Assembly: GCF_037039395.1 (NCBI RefSeq)
Contig: NZ_CP146242.1
Coordinates: 1,054,001-1,118,000, forward strand
From: Agrobacterium vitis
GTDB lineage: Bacteria; Pseudomonadota; Alphaproteobacteria; Rhizobiales; Rhizobiaceae
Direction of reading: 5' to 3'
DNA: 64,000 bases
Part shown: positions 26,714 through 35,182 of the stretch, in pieces
How the letters are laid out: every line of letters begins with the position of its first letter
Position numbering within the stretch: position 1 is the first letter of the stretch
Notes under the pieces: generated by a model
Told to the model about the DNA's origin: nothing
Databases searched by the model: none
The model's input: the letters and a program-made list of their open reading frames with translations, nothing else
Position numbers and translations under genes: made by a program

Positions 26714-27787
26714 GTGGATAGCATGTCCATGTCTCGGCTTCGCATCACCTGGGTCATCCCGGACTTTAAACCTGGAGCGGGTGGCCACATGACGATTTTC
26801 CGCATCGCCAGCTATCTGGAACGGTTTGGCCATGATGTCCGCTTCCTCGTGCAAAATCCGACTGTTCATAAAACCGCCGAGGCCGCTCTCGAAACGATCA
26901 ATAACCATTTTCAACCGTTTTCCGGATCGCTCGAACTCTTTAGCGGTACAACTCCGCAGGCCGAAGGCGATGCCTTGATCGCGACGGATCGCTTTACCTG
27001 CTATCCCGTCAACGCCATGCAGCAATTTACCCGCAAATTCTATTTGGTGCAGGATTACGAACCGTCCTTCTATCCGTCGGGTACGGAAGCCCTGCTCACG
27101 GAGGCAACCTACCGTTTCGATTTCGATTGTCTGTGCGCCGGCGATTGGCTGCACAAGCGCATGTCGCAGCAATATGGACGATGGTCGGCGTCCTGGCCAT
27201 TGGCCTATGATGCCGGTATCTACAATCTCGGCACCGGCACGAAGAAGCGCCGCAGCAAGCGCATTGCCCTCTATGCCCGCTATGTCACGCCACGTCGCGC
27301 TGTTGAGCTTGCTTTCATGGCTCTCGATATCCTGAGAAAGCGCAATGTCGATTTTGAAGTCGATTTCTTTGGCTGGCCCCTGGGCAAGCTCAAGGTTGAC
27401 TTTCCCTATCGCGATCTTGGCATTCTGAAGGGTGAGCAACTGGCGGAGCTTTATCGCGAGGCAACCGTTGGCGTGGTGTTTTCCGCCACCAATCATTCGC
27501 TGGTCAACAAGGAAATGATGGCCTGCGGGCTTCCCGTCATCGATCTCGATCTCGATACCGTCCGCTCGATCTTTCCTGACAAGACCATGGCCTTCGCCGA
27601 CCCGACACCGGAGGGCATTGCCGATCAGATCGAGCGTCTGCTCAAGCAGCCTGAGGAGCGTGAGCGTCTTCGGCAAGGCGGCCTCGATTATGTGAAGGAC
27701 CTATCCTGGGAAAAATCAGCGCGTCTCGTCGAGGCCGCGATCCGGGAACGCGTCGCCCACGGCGCGCAGCAAGGGCCAAAATCATGA
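26714..27787 (+). CDS. GT4-type glycosyltransferase (WsaF-like), 5' end probably frameshifted
   Basis: This frame of 357 codons encodes a glycosyltransferase with a GT-B fold. LRITWVIPDFKPGAGGHMTIFRIASYLERFGHDV is typical of the WsaF/rhamnosyltransferase group, and the C-terminal part has the nucleotide-sugar region GVVFSATNHSLVNKEMMACGLPVIDLDLD with the EMMACG motif. The only starts are GTG 26714, ATG 26723 and ATG 26729, none with a good ribosome site; a better start lies upstream in another frame (26580). So this is either a frameshifted gene, a sequencing error at a C6 run, or a slippage product. It overlaps the next glycosyltransferase by 4 bp. Confidence 0.8.
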   Translation: MDSMSMSRLRITWVIPDFKPGAGGHMTIFRIASYLERFGHDVRFLVQNPTVHKTAEAALETINNHFQPFSGSLELFSGTTPQAEGDALIATDRFTCYPVNAMQQFTRKFYLVQDYEPSFYPSGTEALLTEATYRFDFDCLCAGDWLHKRMSQQYGRWSASWPLAYDAGIYNLGTGTKKRRSKRIALYARYVTPRRAVELAFMALDILRKRNVDFEVDFFGWPLGKLKVDFPYRDLGILKGEQLAELYREATVGVVFSATNHSLVNKEMMACGLPVIDLDLDTVRSIFPDKTMAFADPTPEGIADQIERLLKQPEERERLRQGGLDYVKDLSWEKSARLVEAAIRERVAHGAQQGPKS

Positions 27788-28755
27788 GGAAATACCATTG
27801 CGCCGTGGTTATCCCGACAAAGAATGCCATGGCGGTCCTGCCAAAGGTGATGGAAAAGGTGCTTCACCAACAAACACCCTGGCCTTATGAGATCATCGCC
27901 ATCGATTCAGGGTCTCGTGATGGCACGAAAGAATATCTGCGGAGCCTGGAGCGGGTAAAGCTGATTGAAATCGATCCGCGTGACTTCGGCCATGGCAAAA
28001 CCCGCAATCTCGGTATTGAGGCAGCCGATGCCGAGTTCGTCGCCTTTCTCACCCATGATGCAGAGCCTGTCGATGCCCATTGGCTGGCGCGCCTGGTTGA
28101 GGTCGCAGAACAGGACCCCCGGATCGCTGGCGTGTTCGGACGCCATATCGCCTACGATACCGCTTCGCCTTTTACCAAAAGCGATCTTGATCAGCATTTC
28201 CGAGGCTTCCTGCATCATCCGCTGATCGTTCATAAGGACCTTGATCCGGCCCGCTATCAGGCCGATGAAGGCTGGCGACAAGTGCTGCATTTTTACTCCG
28301 ACAATAATTCCCTGATGCGCAAATCCGTGTGGGAACGCTTTCCCTACCCCGATGTGGAGTTTGCCGAAGATCAATTATGGGCAAAAAGCATTATCGAGGC
28401 CGGCTATTGGAAAGCCTATGCGCCAGACGCGGTGGTCTATCATTCCCATGACTACAGTTTCATCGAGCAAATTCGCCGGGCTTTCGACGAATCCCGCAAC
28501 TTCACCCGGTATTTCGGCTACCGACTATCGCCGCACCTGAGCCAGGCTCTGGCCGGGATGGGAAAGTTTACCTTCCAGGCTTTTCGCCAGAAGATCGATC
28601 CGGCCTATGGAACAATTACCTTTAAGGACAGGCTGAAACGGGCCACGCAACGCATCGCACTCGTCGCCGGGCATTGCCTTGGAGCCAATCACGAAAAGCT
28701 TCCCGGTTTTTTAACCGATCGCCTGTCGCTTGATAATAGACTGTTCAAGTCCTAA
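27784..28755 (+). CDS. GT2-family glycosyltransferase (rhamnosyltransferase-like)
   Basis: A 323-residue GT-A glycosyltransferase, probably adding a sugar to a surface polysaccharide. The N-terminal Rossmann-like part reads AVVIPTKNAMAVLPKVMEKVL and IIAIDSGSRDGTKEYL; FLTHDAEPVD supplies the metal-binding DXD-like position; EDQLWAKSIIEAGYW fits the catalytic ED region. It overlaps the preceding GT4 gene by 4 bp (ATGA). The next gene begins about 270 bp later. Confidence 0.9.
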   Translation: MRKYHCAVVIPTKNAMAVLPKVMEKVLHQQTPWPYEIIAIDSGSRDGTKEYLRSLERVKLIEIDPRDFGHGKTRNLGIEAADAEFVAFLTHDAEPVDAHWLARLVEVAEQDPRIAGVFGRHIAYDTASPFTKSDLDQHFRGFLHHPLIVHKDLDPARYQADEGWRQVLHFYSDNNSLMRKSVWERFPYPDVEFAEDQLWAKSIIEAGYWKAYAPDAVVYHSHDYSFIEQIRRAFDESRNFTRYFGYRLSPHLSQALAGMGKFTFQAFRQKIDPAYGTITFKDRLKRATQRIALVAGHCLGANHEKLPGFLTDRLSLDNRLFKS

Positions 28756-29024
28756 ATCGTCCTGAAACGCAAACGTGACATTACAATTTCTCTCACGCCA
28801 CGTTAACGCCATATCTACCGATGATATCAGCAAAATAAGTGGGATCGGTCTGTGAGCGGCAGAGACTGCTTGACCTTCGCATCGAAATGCGACCTGCGAA
28901 GCAGTAATGAGCCACCATGGCTGTTGCCTGTTGAGACGAGGCAATTGAGAATATATGAGCAAAAGGGTATGACCGTTACGGACAAAGGATGTTTCCGCAT
29001 CGCTTGCGCCAACAGGAACGCAAT

Positions 29025-30236
29025 ATGAGCCTTGAAGTCGGGTTTCCCGTTCATGATGCCCAAAAGACCAATCGAGGACAAGCTGGCACCCCTGGCTTGT
29101 CTGAGAAAGGTATTGTCGGGAGGCTGCTTGGCCTGTTTTTCACCAAGAAAAACTCTCTTATTACGTTCGTGCTGGTGCCGAGTGTTTTTGCAGCGATCTA
29201 TTATTTCCTGATTGCCAGCGGCCAGTATATTTCCGAGACCCGCATGATTGTTCGCACCATCGGCGTCAGCGAACGTTTCGACACGTCTGAGCAAAGAGAA
29301 GGCCGCTCGATCATCGGCGGCGATTCGCTGACTCAGGACTCCTACATCGTCGCCAATTACCTGAAGTCGCCTCAGATCGTCAGGAAGCTCGACACCGAAA
29401 TCGGGCTACGCAAATTTTTCCTGAAAGATGAAATCGACCCGCTATCGCGTCTGTCCAGCGAGCCAACATCCGAGGACCTTCATAAATACTGGATGCAGCA
29501 TGTCGATACCTATGTCGATGGCCCGTCCGGGATTATCATTTTTACCGTTCGAGCCTTTTCGCCCGAGGATTCGGTCAGCATATCCAAGGCGGCCCTCGCC
29601 GCCGCCGATGAAATGATCAGCAAGATTTCCGACAAGGCCAAGAGCGATCTGGTCAACCGGGTCGAGCACGACTTGATCGGCAGCCTTGAAGACTATCGCA
29701 AGGCGCTGGACGATCTACGGGAATATCAGAACAAGACAGGTATTCTCGATCCGGTTTCATCCGCAAAAATGGTCAGCACGATCATCTCCAAACTGACCGA
29801 GCAGAAATTGAATCTGACAATCGATCTGAAATCCCTCGAAGCCGCCAAAGCGGACAATACAGCGCGTGGCAGAGAGCTTCGCCGGTCGATTCAGGCAATA
29901 GACGATCAGATACAATTGCGCCAGAACAGCCTGGCGGGCAAGGATATCAACGATCAAACGCAGCTTTCGAGCAGCATGATCGAATTTTCAAGGCTGGAGA
30001 CACGGCGGATCGTAACCCAGGCGCTTTACGAGGCCACGGTCAAAAATCTCGATACTGCAAAATCCACGGCACTGAAACGAACCACGTTCGTTTCTATTTT
30101 CTCGGATTCGCATGCGCCGGAAAAGTCAAAATACCCAGAACGTTTTTCCGCATGGCTCATCCTGTCTGCTGGCCTCTTCACGCTTTGGATGACAGCAACT
30201 CTGGTCTGGATGTCTATCGAGGATCATAAGGCCTGA
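29025..30236 (+). CDS. KpsE/RkpR-like capsule polysaccharide export protein, copy 1
   Basis: An inner-membrane polysaccharide co-polymerase-like protein of group 2 capsule export. It is 403 residues from the ATG at 29025, which has AGGA 7 bp upstream (the frame is open 12 codons further). One membrane segment near the N terminus (ITFVLVPSVFAAIYYFLIAS) and one at the C terminus (FSAWLILSAGLFTLWMTATL) flank a long periplasmic coiled-coil region (RKALDDLREYQNKTG; LEAAKADNTARGRELRRSI). The KpsT-like ATPase follows 2 bp later. A second, broken member of the same family lies just beyond. Confidence 0.88.
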   Translation: MSLEVGFPVHDAQKTNRGQAGTPGLSEKGIVGRLLGLFFTKKNSLITFVLVPSVFAAIYYFLIASGQYISETRMIVRTIGVSERFDTSEQREGRSIIGGDSLTQDSYIVANYLKSPQIVRKLDTEIGLRKFFLKDEIDPLSRLSSEPTSEDLHKYWMQHVDTYVDGPSGIIIFTVRAFSPEDSVSISKAALAAADEMISKISDKAKSDLVNRVEHDLIGSLEDYRKALDDLREYQNKTGILDPVSSAKMVSTIISKLTEQKLNLTIDLKSLEAAKADNTARGRELRRSIQAIDDQIQLRQNSLAGKDINDQTQLSSSMIEFSRLETRRIVTQALYEATVKNLDTAKSTALKRTTFVSIFSDSHAPEKSKYPERFSAWLILSAGLFTLWMTATLVWMSIEDHKA

Positions 30237-30238
30237 CG

Positions 30239-30892
30239 ATGATCACTCTTGAAAACGTGACGAAATATTACAAGACAGCGGCTCATCGCCGGTTTATCCT
30301 GCGCAATCAGAGCATGCAGTTTACCGCCGGGCGTTCCTATGGACTGCTTGGGGTGAACGGTGCCGGGAAGTCGACCACGATGCGGCTCATCTCGGGTGCG
30401 GAATTGCCAAACAAGGGGCGCATTCATCGACAGGTACGGGTTTCCTGGCCGCTCGGTTTCGCCAATGGCCTGAACCACATGTTGAGCGGAAAGGAAAACC
30501 TGAAATTCGTCGCCAGGGCCTATGGCGAGGATTTTCACCGAGTGCTGCGCTTTGTCGCCGAATTTGCCGAAATTGGCAGCTATCTGAACGAACCGCTGCG
30601 CACCTATTCGTCCGGGATGATGGCACGCTTTGCATTCGGCCTCTCCATGGCCATCGAGTTCGATTGTTATCTTGTCGACGAAATCACGGCTGTCGGCGAC
30701 TCGAATTTCCAAAGACGCTGTCGTGAAGCCTTCAGGGCAAGGCGTACAAAATCCGATGTCATCATGATCTCCCACGACATGGACACGATTAAGGATTATT
30801 GCGATGTCGCTCTTGTGTTAATTGACGGTCATATGGTGCAATTCGATAGTGTCGAAGAGGGTATCGCCACATATATGCGACTGAATCGCTAG
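30239..30892 (+). CDS. kpsT: KpsT-like polysaccharide ABC transporter ATPase
   Basis: ATP-binding subunit of an ABC-2 type capsule exporter, 217 residues. Walker A GVNGAGKST is at 38-46. The rest follows KpsT: LRTYSSGMMARFAFGLSMAI (signature and following helix), DCYLVDEITAVGD (Walker B) and VIMISHDMDTIKDYC (H-loop). It needs a KpsM permease, and the only kpsM-like sequence in the window is a 46-codon fragment at 32246. Unless an intact permease is encoded elsewhere, this ATPase has no local partner. Confidence 0.92.
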   Translation: MITLENVTKYYKTAAHRRFILRNQSMQFTAGRSYGLLGVNGAGKSTTMRLISGAELPNKGRIHRQVRVSWPLGFANGLNHMLSGKENLKFVARAYGEDFHRVLRFVAEFAEIGSYLNEPLRTYSSGMMARFAFGLSMAIEFDCYLVDEITAVGDSNFQRRCREAFRARRTKSDVIMISHDMDTIKDYCDVALVLIDGHMVQFDSVEEGIATYMRLNR

Positions 30893-30894
30893 GG

Positions 30895-32197
30895 TTGTCA
30901 GGAAAAGTGGAAGACGTGTCAGAGAAAACAGTGACGGACGACAAGAAAATGCTGGAGGCAGACCTGCCTCCCGTGCTTGCGCGCAGCCAAAAACTGGCCT
31001 CTGCGCTGAGTTCCTATGCGCGCGCCCTGACATTCGAAAACCGCAGCCGCCGCAATCTCTATCGGCTTGCAGGTCTTGCGCCGCGTACACGCGACCGGGT
31101 GTTTGCCGTCATCTTGATGATCTTTATCGGTGCGACATTCGTGCTGCCGATGAGTGCCAGCATCCTTTACTATGCTTTTCTTGCCAGCCCCGGCTATGCC
31201 TCGGAAGTGCGGTTCATTGTGCGCTCCTCCGTTCCGTATCTGTCTCGCGATCGGTATTCGAGCGATACGGTCGAACCAAAGATGAAAATTGTTCAGGACA
31301 CCGCTATCCTCCTGAACTATCTCAACAGTCCGGCGATCATCCAGGATTTGCAAAAATCTGTCGATCTTCACAAAATTTATGGTCGAGACGACATTGATAG
31401 ATTTTCTCGTCTTCGCGAAGACGCCACCCAGGACGACATCCTCAAATATTGGAAAAAGCGATATAGTGCCTCGGTAAACACGAAAAGCGGCATCGTTGAG
31501 CTGGAGGTCACGGCTTTCACACCACAAGAAGCGCACGACCTGTCAAAATTGGTCCTGAAACTTTCCGAGCAGCAGATCAATAAACTGAGTGCGGGCATGT
31601 GGGATGACCTTCTGGTTTCGACACAGCGGGATGTGGACAATGCAACGAAGGAAGTCGGTGAGACTGCGTGGGAAGCTTCGCGATACGCAGAATCAAACAG
31701 GCGTTTTCGATGTGGATCTGTCGGCCACCAGCATCATTACCGTGTTGACCAATATCGAATCGAGTATTGCCGATCTGAAAAGCCGTCGCATGGCCCTCAG
31801 CCAGAGCGTCAGTGCGAGTTCTCCCCAAGTGGCTGAGATTGACCGGCGTATCGCTGCGCTCGAGGAACAATCCAAAAGCATGCGGGCTAAAACTGCGGGC
31901 GTTTCGACAGGCGCAGACGGTAATCTCGCCGATTATTCCAGCGTATTCGAAAAGCTTAACCTTGACCTGAAAATGGCAGAAAGCCGAATGAAATCGGCAA
32001 TCAGCGACTTCGAGAAAGTGAAGCTGGTCAGCTCTCTGCAACTTGTCTATCTTGACAGTTTTACCGATTCAACGCTGCCTGACACCAATAAATATCCAAG
32101 TACTGGTCTAAACCTGCTCCTGAGTTTGCTGGCCTTTGGTGCTATCTGTGGCGCAGCTTGCGGAACGGTGCTGATTGTTCGCAAGAAGCTCGACTGA
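30895..32197 (+). pseudogene. KpsE/RkpR-like export protein, copy 2, frameshifted
   Basis: Two adjoining frames together make one KpsE-like protein. The first frame has the N-terminal membrane segment (VILMIFIGATFVLPMSASILYY) and the periplasmic start through QRDVDNATKEVGE. The second frame continues KLRDTQNQTGVFDVDLSATS and ends with the C-terminal membrane segment (LLLSLLAFGAICGAACGTVL). Removing one G from the GGG at 31670-31672 restores a single frame reading ETAWKLRDT. The start is uncertain (TTG 30895, GTG 30907 or GTG 30916). It could be a real mutation or a sequencing error. The protein is a diverged paralogue of the gene at 29025. Confidence 0.8.
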
Positions 32198-32245
32198 ATT
32201 CAGGTTTTGTTACGGCATGGTGAAGGTCAGGGCAGGACCGATTAA

Positions 32246-32386
32246 GTGAACCCTGCTAAGACGGCGCTGAAACAGAAAATTGACGTGATGTACGCTGTCA
32301 TCATGAGAGACATCCGCAGCCGTTTTTTCAATCATGGACTGGGGTTTCTAATTGTGCCCCTCTTTCCTGTGACCGTGCCTCATTAG
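32246..32386 (+). pseudogene. KpsM-like ABC transporter permease, 5' fragment only
   Basis: GTG 32246, with AGGA 9 bp upstream, opens a 46-codon frame. It reads KIDVMYAVIMRDIRSRFFNH and then GLGFLIVPLFP, matching the start of KpsM-type permeases (ALMLREIRTRF...LGYLW... before the first membrane helix). A TAG at 32384 follows immediately, and the DNA after it does not resemble the rest of KpsM (about 260 residues) in any frame inspected. The gene directly follows the KpsE/KpsT genes, as kpsM would. I read it as a truncated gene. Confidence 0.7.
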
Positions 32387-32493
32387 CTTAGGACATTTGA
32401 ATCTGGAATTTTCCACTTATGGTCCTGCGACGCAGAGAAAAATCCAATGAAGGCAAGAGGTTTTGCGGCAAGCCTCCGGTCAGGTGGAACGTC

Positions 32494-32655
32494 TCACTTC
32501 AGCTCCATAAGTCCTGCTTCGGTATGCCTGAAGCCGCAATTACGGTAGAACGAAGTCAGATGCGGCTGGAAATCGACATGCAGCCACTTTGCTCCACGCT
32601 CTCGCGCTACATTTGTGGCAGCAACCAGCAATGCAAGTGCTCTAGTAATTTCAAT
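32494..32655 (-). pseudogene. GNAT acetyltransferase C-terminal fragment
   Basis: About 50 C-terminal codons of a GNAT-type N-acetyltransferase survive: ALLVAATNVARERGAKWLHV, DFQPHLTSFYRNCGFRHTEA and GLMELK before a stop. The pattern FYRxCGF is the usual GNAT motif near the C terminus. The N-terminal two thirds are missing: the similarity stops within about 10 bp of the 3' end of tRNA-Thr. It is a remnant left by a rearrangement at the tRNA. Confidence 0.6.
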
Positions 32656-32664
32656 GGGATGAAA

Positions 32665-32739
32665 TGGTGCTGCTAGAGAGATTTGAACTCTCGGCCTCTC
32701 CCTTACCAAGGGAGTGCTCTACCCCTGAGCTATAGCAGC
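32665..32739 (-). tRNA. tRNA-Thr (anticodon GGT)
   Basis: On the minus strand the acceptor arm GCTGCTA / TAGCAGC pairs fully, and the D-arm AGCTCAGGGGTAGAGC is canonical. The anticodon stem CTCCC / GGGAG encloses the loop TTGGTAA (anticodon GGT), and the T-arm contains GTTCAAATC. CCA is encoded. A capsule-locus remnant and a GNAT fragment lie next to its 3' end. Confidence 0.97.
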
Positions 32740-32889
32740 ATCTGGCGAAGCGGACTGTGCCGCTGCGGAACGAGTGGGCTATTGCCACAGGATGGCGGGG
32801 CGCGCAAGCAGCAAAACGTCGTTGGGCGAATAAAATAGCAAAACCTTGCCTATCTTCCGGTTTATCCACATTTGCGCTATGACGCCGCC

Positions 32890-33123
32890 ATGACAGACGA
32901 GACCGATACATCCAAGGCCGAGCGCGTGGCAGAAGCCAAGCGGATTGCCACGCTGAACACCCAGGCGCAGGCAGAGCGCCGGCGTGAGCGGGCGGCTCAG
33001 AAATTGCGGGAAAACCTGATGCGCCGCAAAAGTCAGGCGCGGGCGCGCCGGGCTGGCGGCGCCGATGAAACAGATGGACTGCCCGCCGCACATTTGCCCC
33101 AACCGGATGACACTGAAACGTGA
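32890..33123 (+). CDS. small conserved Arg/Ala-rich protein
   Basis: I do not recognise a function. The 77-residue product from ATG 32890 (MTDETDTSKAERVAEAKR) is highly charged and probably helical (AQAERRRERAAQKLRENLMRRKS), with an acidic tail. Small proteins of this sort precede murA in related genomes as I recall. An ATG 6 codons upstream is also possible. The coding call rests on composition and position. Confidence 0.6.
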   Translation: MTDETDTSKAERVAEAKRIATLNTQAQAERRRERAAQKLRENLMRRKSQARARRAGGADETDGLPAAHLPQPDDTET

Positions 33124-33272
33124 AACAGCGAAACCTGAAACGGCGAATTGAACGGCTGGCGGTTTTCCTCTAAACACCGCGTGTATTGCAGTGCCTCTCA
33201 TTGCTGTCATGGCGCGACACACTCTTCAAACCAAGAAAGGCGGGGGCAGGCCTTGCCCCCTGATCACTCTTT

Positions 33273-34565
33273 ATGGATCGTATCAGGATTGTCGGCGGCA
33301 ACGCCCTTAACGGCATCATTCCTATTTCCGGCGCCAAAAACGCTGCCCTGCCCTTGATGATCGCCTCGCTCCTGACCAGCGACACGCTGACGCTGGAAAA
33401 CGTGCCGCATCTGGCCGATGTCGAGCTTCTACTGCGCATTCTGGGCAATCATGGCGTCGACATTGCCGTCAATGGACGGCGCGAGCGCCAGTCCGGCAGC
33501 TATTCTCGCACCATTCACTTCACCTGCCGCACCATCGTCGATACCAATGCGCCCTATGAGCTGGTCTCCAAGATGCGCGCCAGCTTCTGGGTGATCGGCC
33601 CATTGCTGGCCCGTGAGGGCAAGGCCCGCGTCTCACTGCCCGGTGGCTGTGCCATCGGCACCCGCCCGGTCGATCTGTTCATCGACGGCCTTCGCGCGCT
33701 GGGCGCCACAATGGAGATCGACAGCGGCTATATCGAAGCCACGGCTCCAAAGGGCGGCTTGATTGGCGCGAGCTATACATTCCCCAAGGTTTCCGTTGGC
33801 GCCACCCACGTCATGCTGATGGCGGCATCGCTGGCACGCGGCACAACGGTGATCCACAATGCGGCGCGTGAGCCGGAAGTGGTGGATCTTGCCAATTGCC
33901 TGAACGCCATGGGCGCGAGAATCACCGGCCAGGGCACAGCCACCATCACCATTGAGGGTGTTACCAGCCTATCTGGCGCCCGCCACCGTGTTCTGCCGGA
34001 CCGGATCGAGACCGGCACCTATGCCATGGCCGTCGCCATGACCGGCGGCGATGTCACCCTGGAAGGCACCGATATCGCCCTGCTCGACACCGCCGTCGAG
34101 GCATTGCGCCGGGCTGGCGCCGAGGTTTCCGCCATCAAGGATGGCATTCGCGTCATCGGCCATGGTGACGCCATTCGCCCGGTCGATATCGTCACCGAAC
34201 CGTTTCCGGGCTTCCCGACCGACTTGCAGGCGCAGTTCATGGGTCTGATGACCCGCGCCCAGGGCGTGGCGCATGTGACGGAAACGATTTTCGAAAACCG
34301 CTTCATGCATGTGCAGGAACTGGCGCGGCTCGGTGCCAAGATCACGCTCAGCGGCCAGACCGCCCGTATCGAAGGCGTACAGCGCCTACGAGGCGCGCCA
34401 GTCATGGCGACCGATCTGCGCGCCTCTGTCTCACTGGTCATCGCTGGCCTTGCCGCCGAGGGCGAGACATTGGTCAACCGAGTCTATCATCTGGACCGCG
34501 GCTTCGAGCGGCTGGAAGAAAAGCTGACCCGCTGCGGTGCGATTGTGGAACGAATCAGCGACTGA
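33273..34565 (+). CDS. murA: UDP-N-acetylglucosamine 1-carboxyvinyltransferase MurA
   Basis: MurA adds enolpyruvate from PEP to UDP-GlcNAc, the first committed step of peptidoglycan synthesis, in the cytoplasm. The 430-residue enzyme starts [29 protein letters not shown], as in all MurA. The active-site cysteine is kept in [14 protein letters not shown] (the fosfomycin target residue). [18 protein letters not shown] and the [11 protein letters not shown] region are also typical. It heads a conserved Rhizobiales block. Confidence 0.98.
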   Translation: MDRIRIVGGNALNGIIPISGAKNAALPLMIASLLTSDTLTLENVPHLADVELLLRILGNHGVDIAVNGRRERQSGSYSRTIHFTCRTIVDTNAPYELVSKMRASFWVIGPLLAREGKARVSLPGGCAIGTRPVDLFIDGLRALGATMEIDSGYIEATAPKGGLIGASYTFPKVSVGATHVMLMAASLARGTTVIHNAAREPEVVDLANCLNAMGARITGQGTATITIEGVTSLSGARHRVLPDRIETGTYAMAVAMTGGDVTLEGTDIALLDTAVEALRRAGAEVSAIKDGIRVIGHGDAIRPVDIVTEPFPGFPTDLQAQFMGLMTRAQGVAHVTETIFENRFMHVQELARLGAKITLSGQTARIEGVQRLRGAPVMATDLRASVSLVIAGLAAEGETLVNRVYHLDRGFERLEEKLTRCGAIVERISD

Positions 34566-34664
34566 GCACCCAGATATTTCAAGCTCTTCAAGCAAGGCTG
34601 CCCGTTGCTTAATGACGGCGGGCAACCTATCTGCAAGAGCAATTGCAATAGTGGGGCCATGCGC

Positions 34665-35132
34665 ATGACCGATCTCAAGCTTCTATCGCTGGACGAGGAA
34701 GATCTCGCCATTCTGTCTGCCCATATGCAGGATGCGGTGTTCAAACCAGCCGATGTGGATTATGCGGCAAAGTCCGGGGTGTTTTCCGTCGCCGTCAACC
34801 GTTTCGTCTGGGAAAAAGCCGGAAAAGGCGGCGGAATATTTCGCCGCGCCAAGAGCTTCGAGCGCCGCCGGGCCTTACTCACCATCAAGCGGGTGCAGGC
34901 GGTGCGCTCCATCGGCATAAGCCAGACAGATAAGGACCAGGTGATGAACCTGCTGGCCGTAACCTTCACCCCTAAGGGAGAGGGCAAGGGAGATGGCCCT
35001 GAAGGTCGGGTGGAACTGGTATGCGCGGCGGGCGCCACCATTGCTTTGGATGTTGAATGCATTGAAGTACAGCTTGCAGATACCGGCGGCGCGTGGGAAA
35101 CCACTTCAAGGCCCCGGCATCCCGGAGCTTGA
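34665..35132 (+). CDS. DUF2948 family protein
   Basis: A 155-residue protein of unknown function from the start MTDLKLLSLDEEDLAILSAH at 34665. The frame is open further upstream, but GGGG lies 8 bp before this ATG. Conserved features are MQDAVFKPADVDYAAKSGVF and the C-terminal VELVCAAGATIALDVECIEVQL. It lies between murA and hisD, its usual place in Rhizobiales. No membrane segment or catalytic motif is obvious. Confidence 0.88.
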   Translation: MTDLKLLSLDEEDLAILSAHMQDAVFKPADVDYAAKSGVFSVAVNRFVWEKAGKGGGIFRRAKSFERRRALLTIKRVQAVRSIGISQTDKDQVMNLLAVTFTPKGEGKGDGPEGRVELVCAAGATIALDVECIEVQLADTGGAWETTSRPRHPGA

Positions 35133-35182
35133 TGGCCGGAGCCTGATGGATAAGGCAGGCCGGTAAGAAGGAAGAAGGCGCA

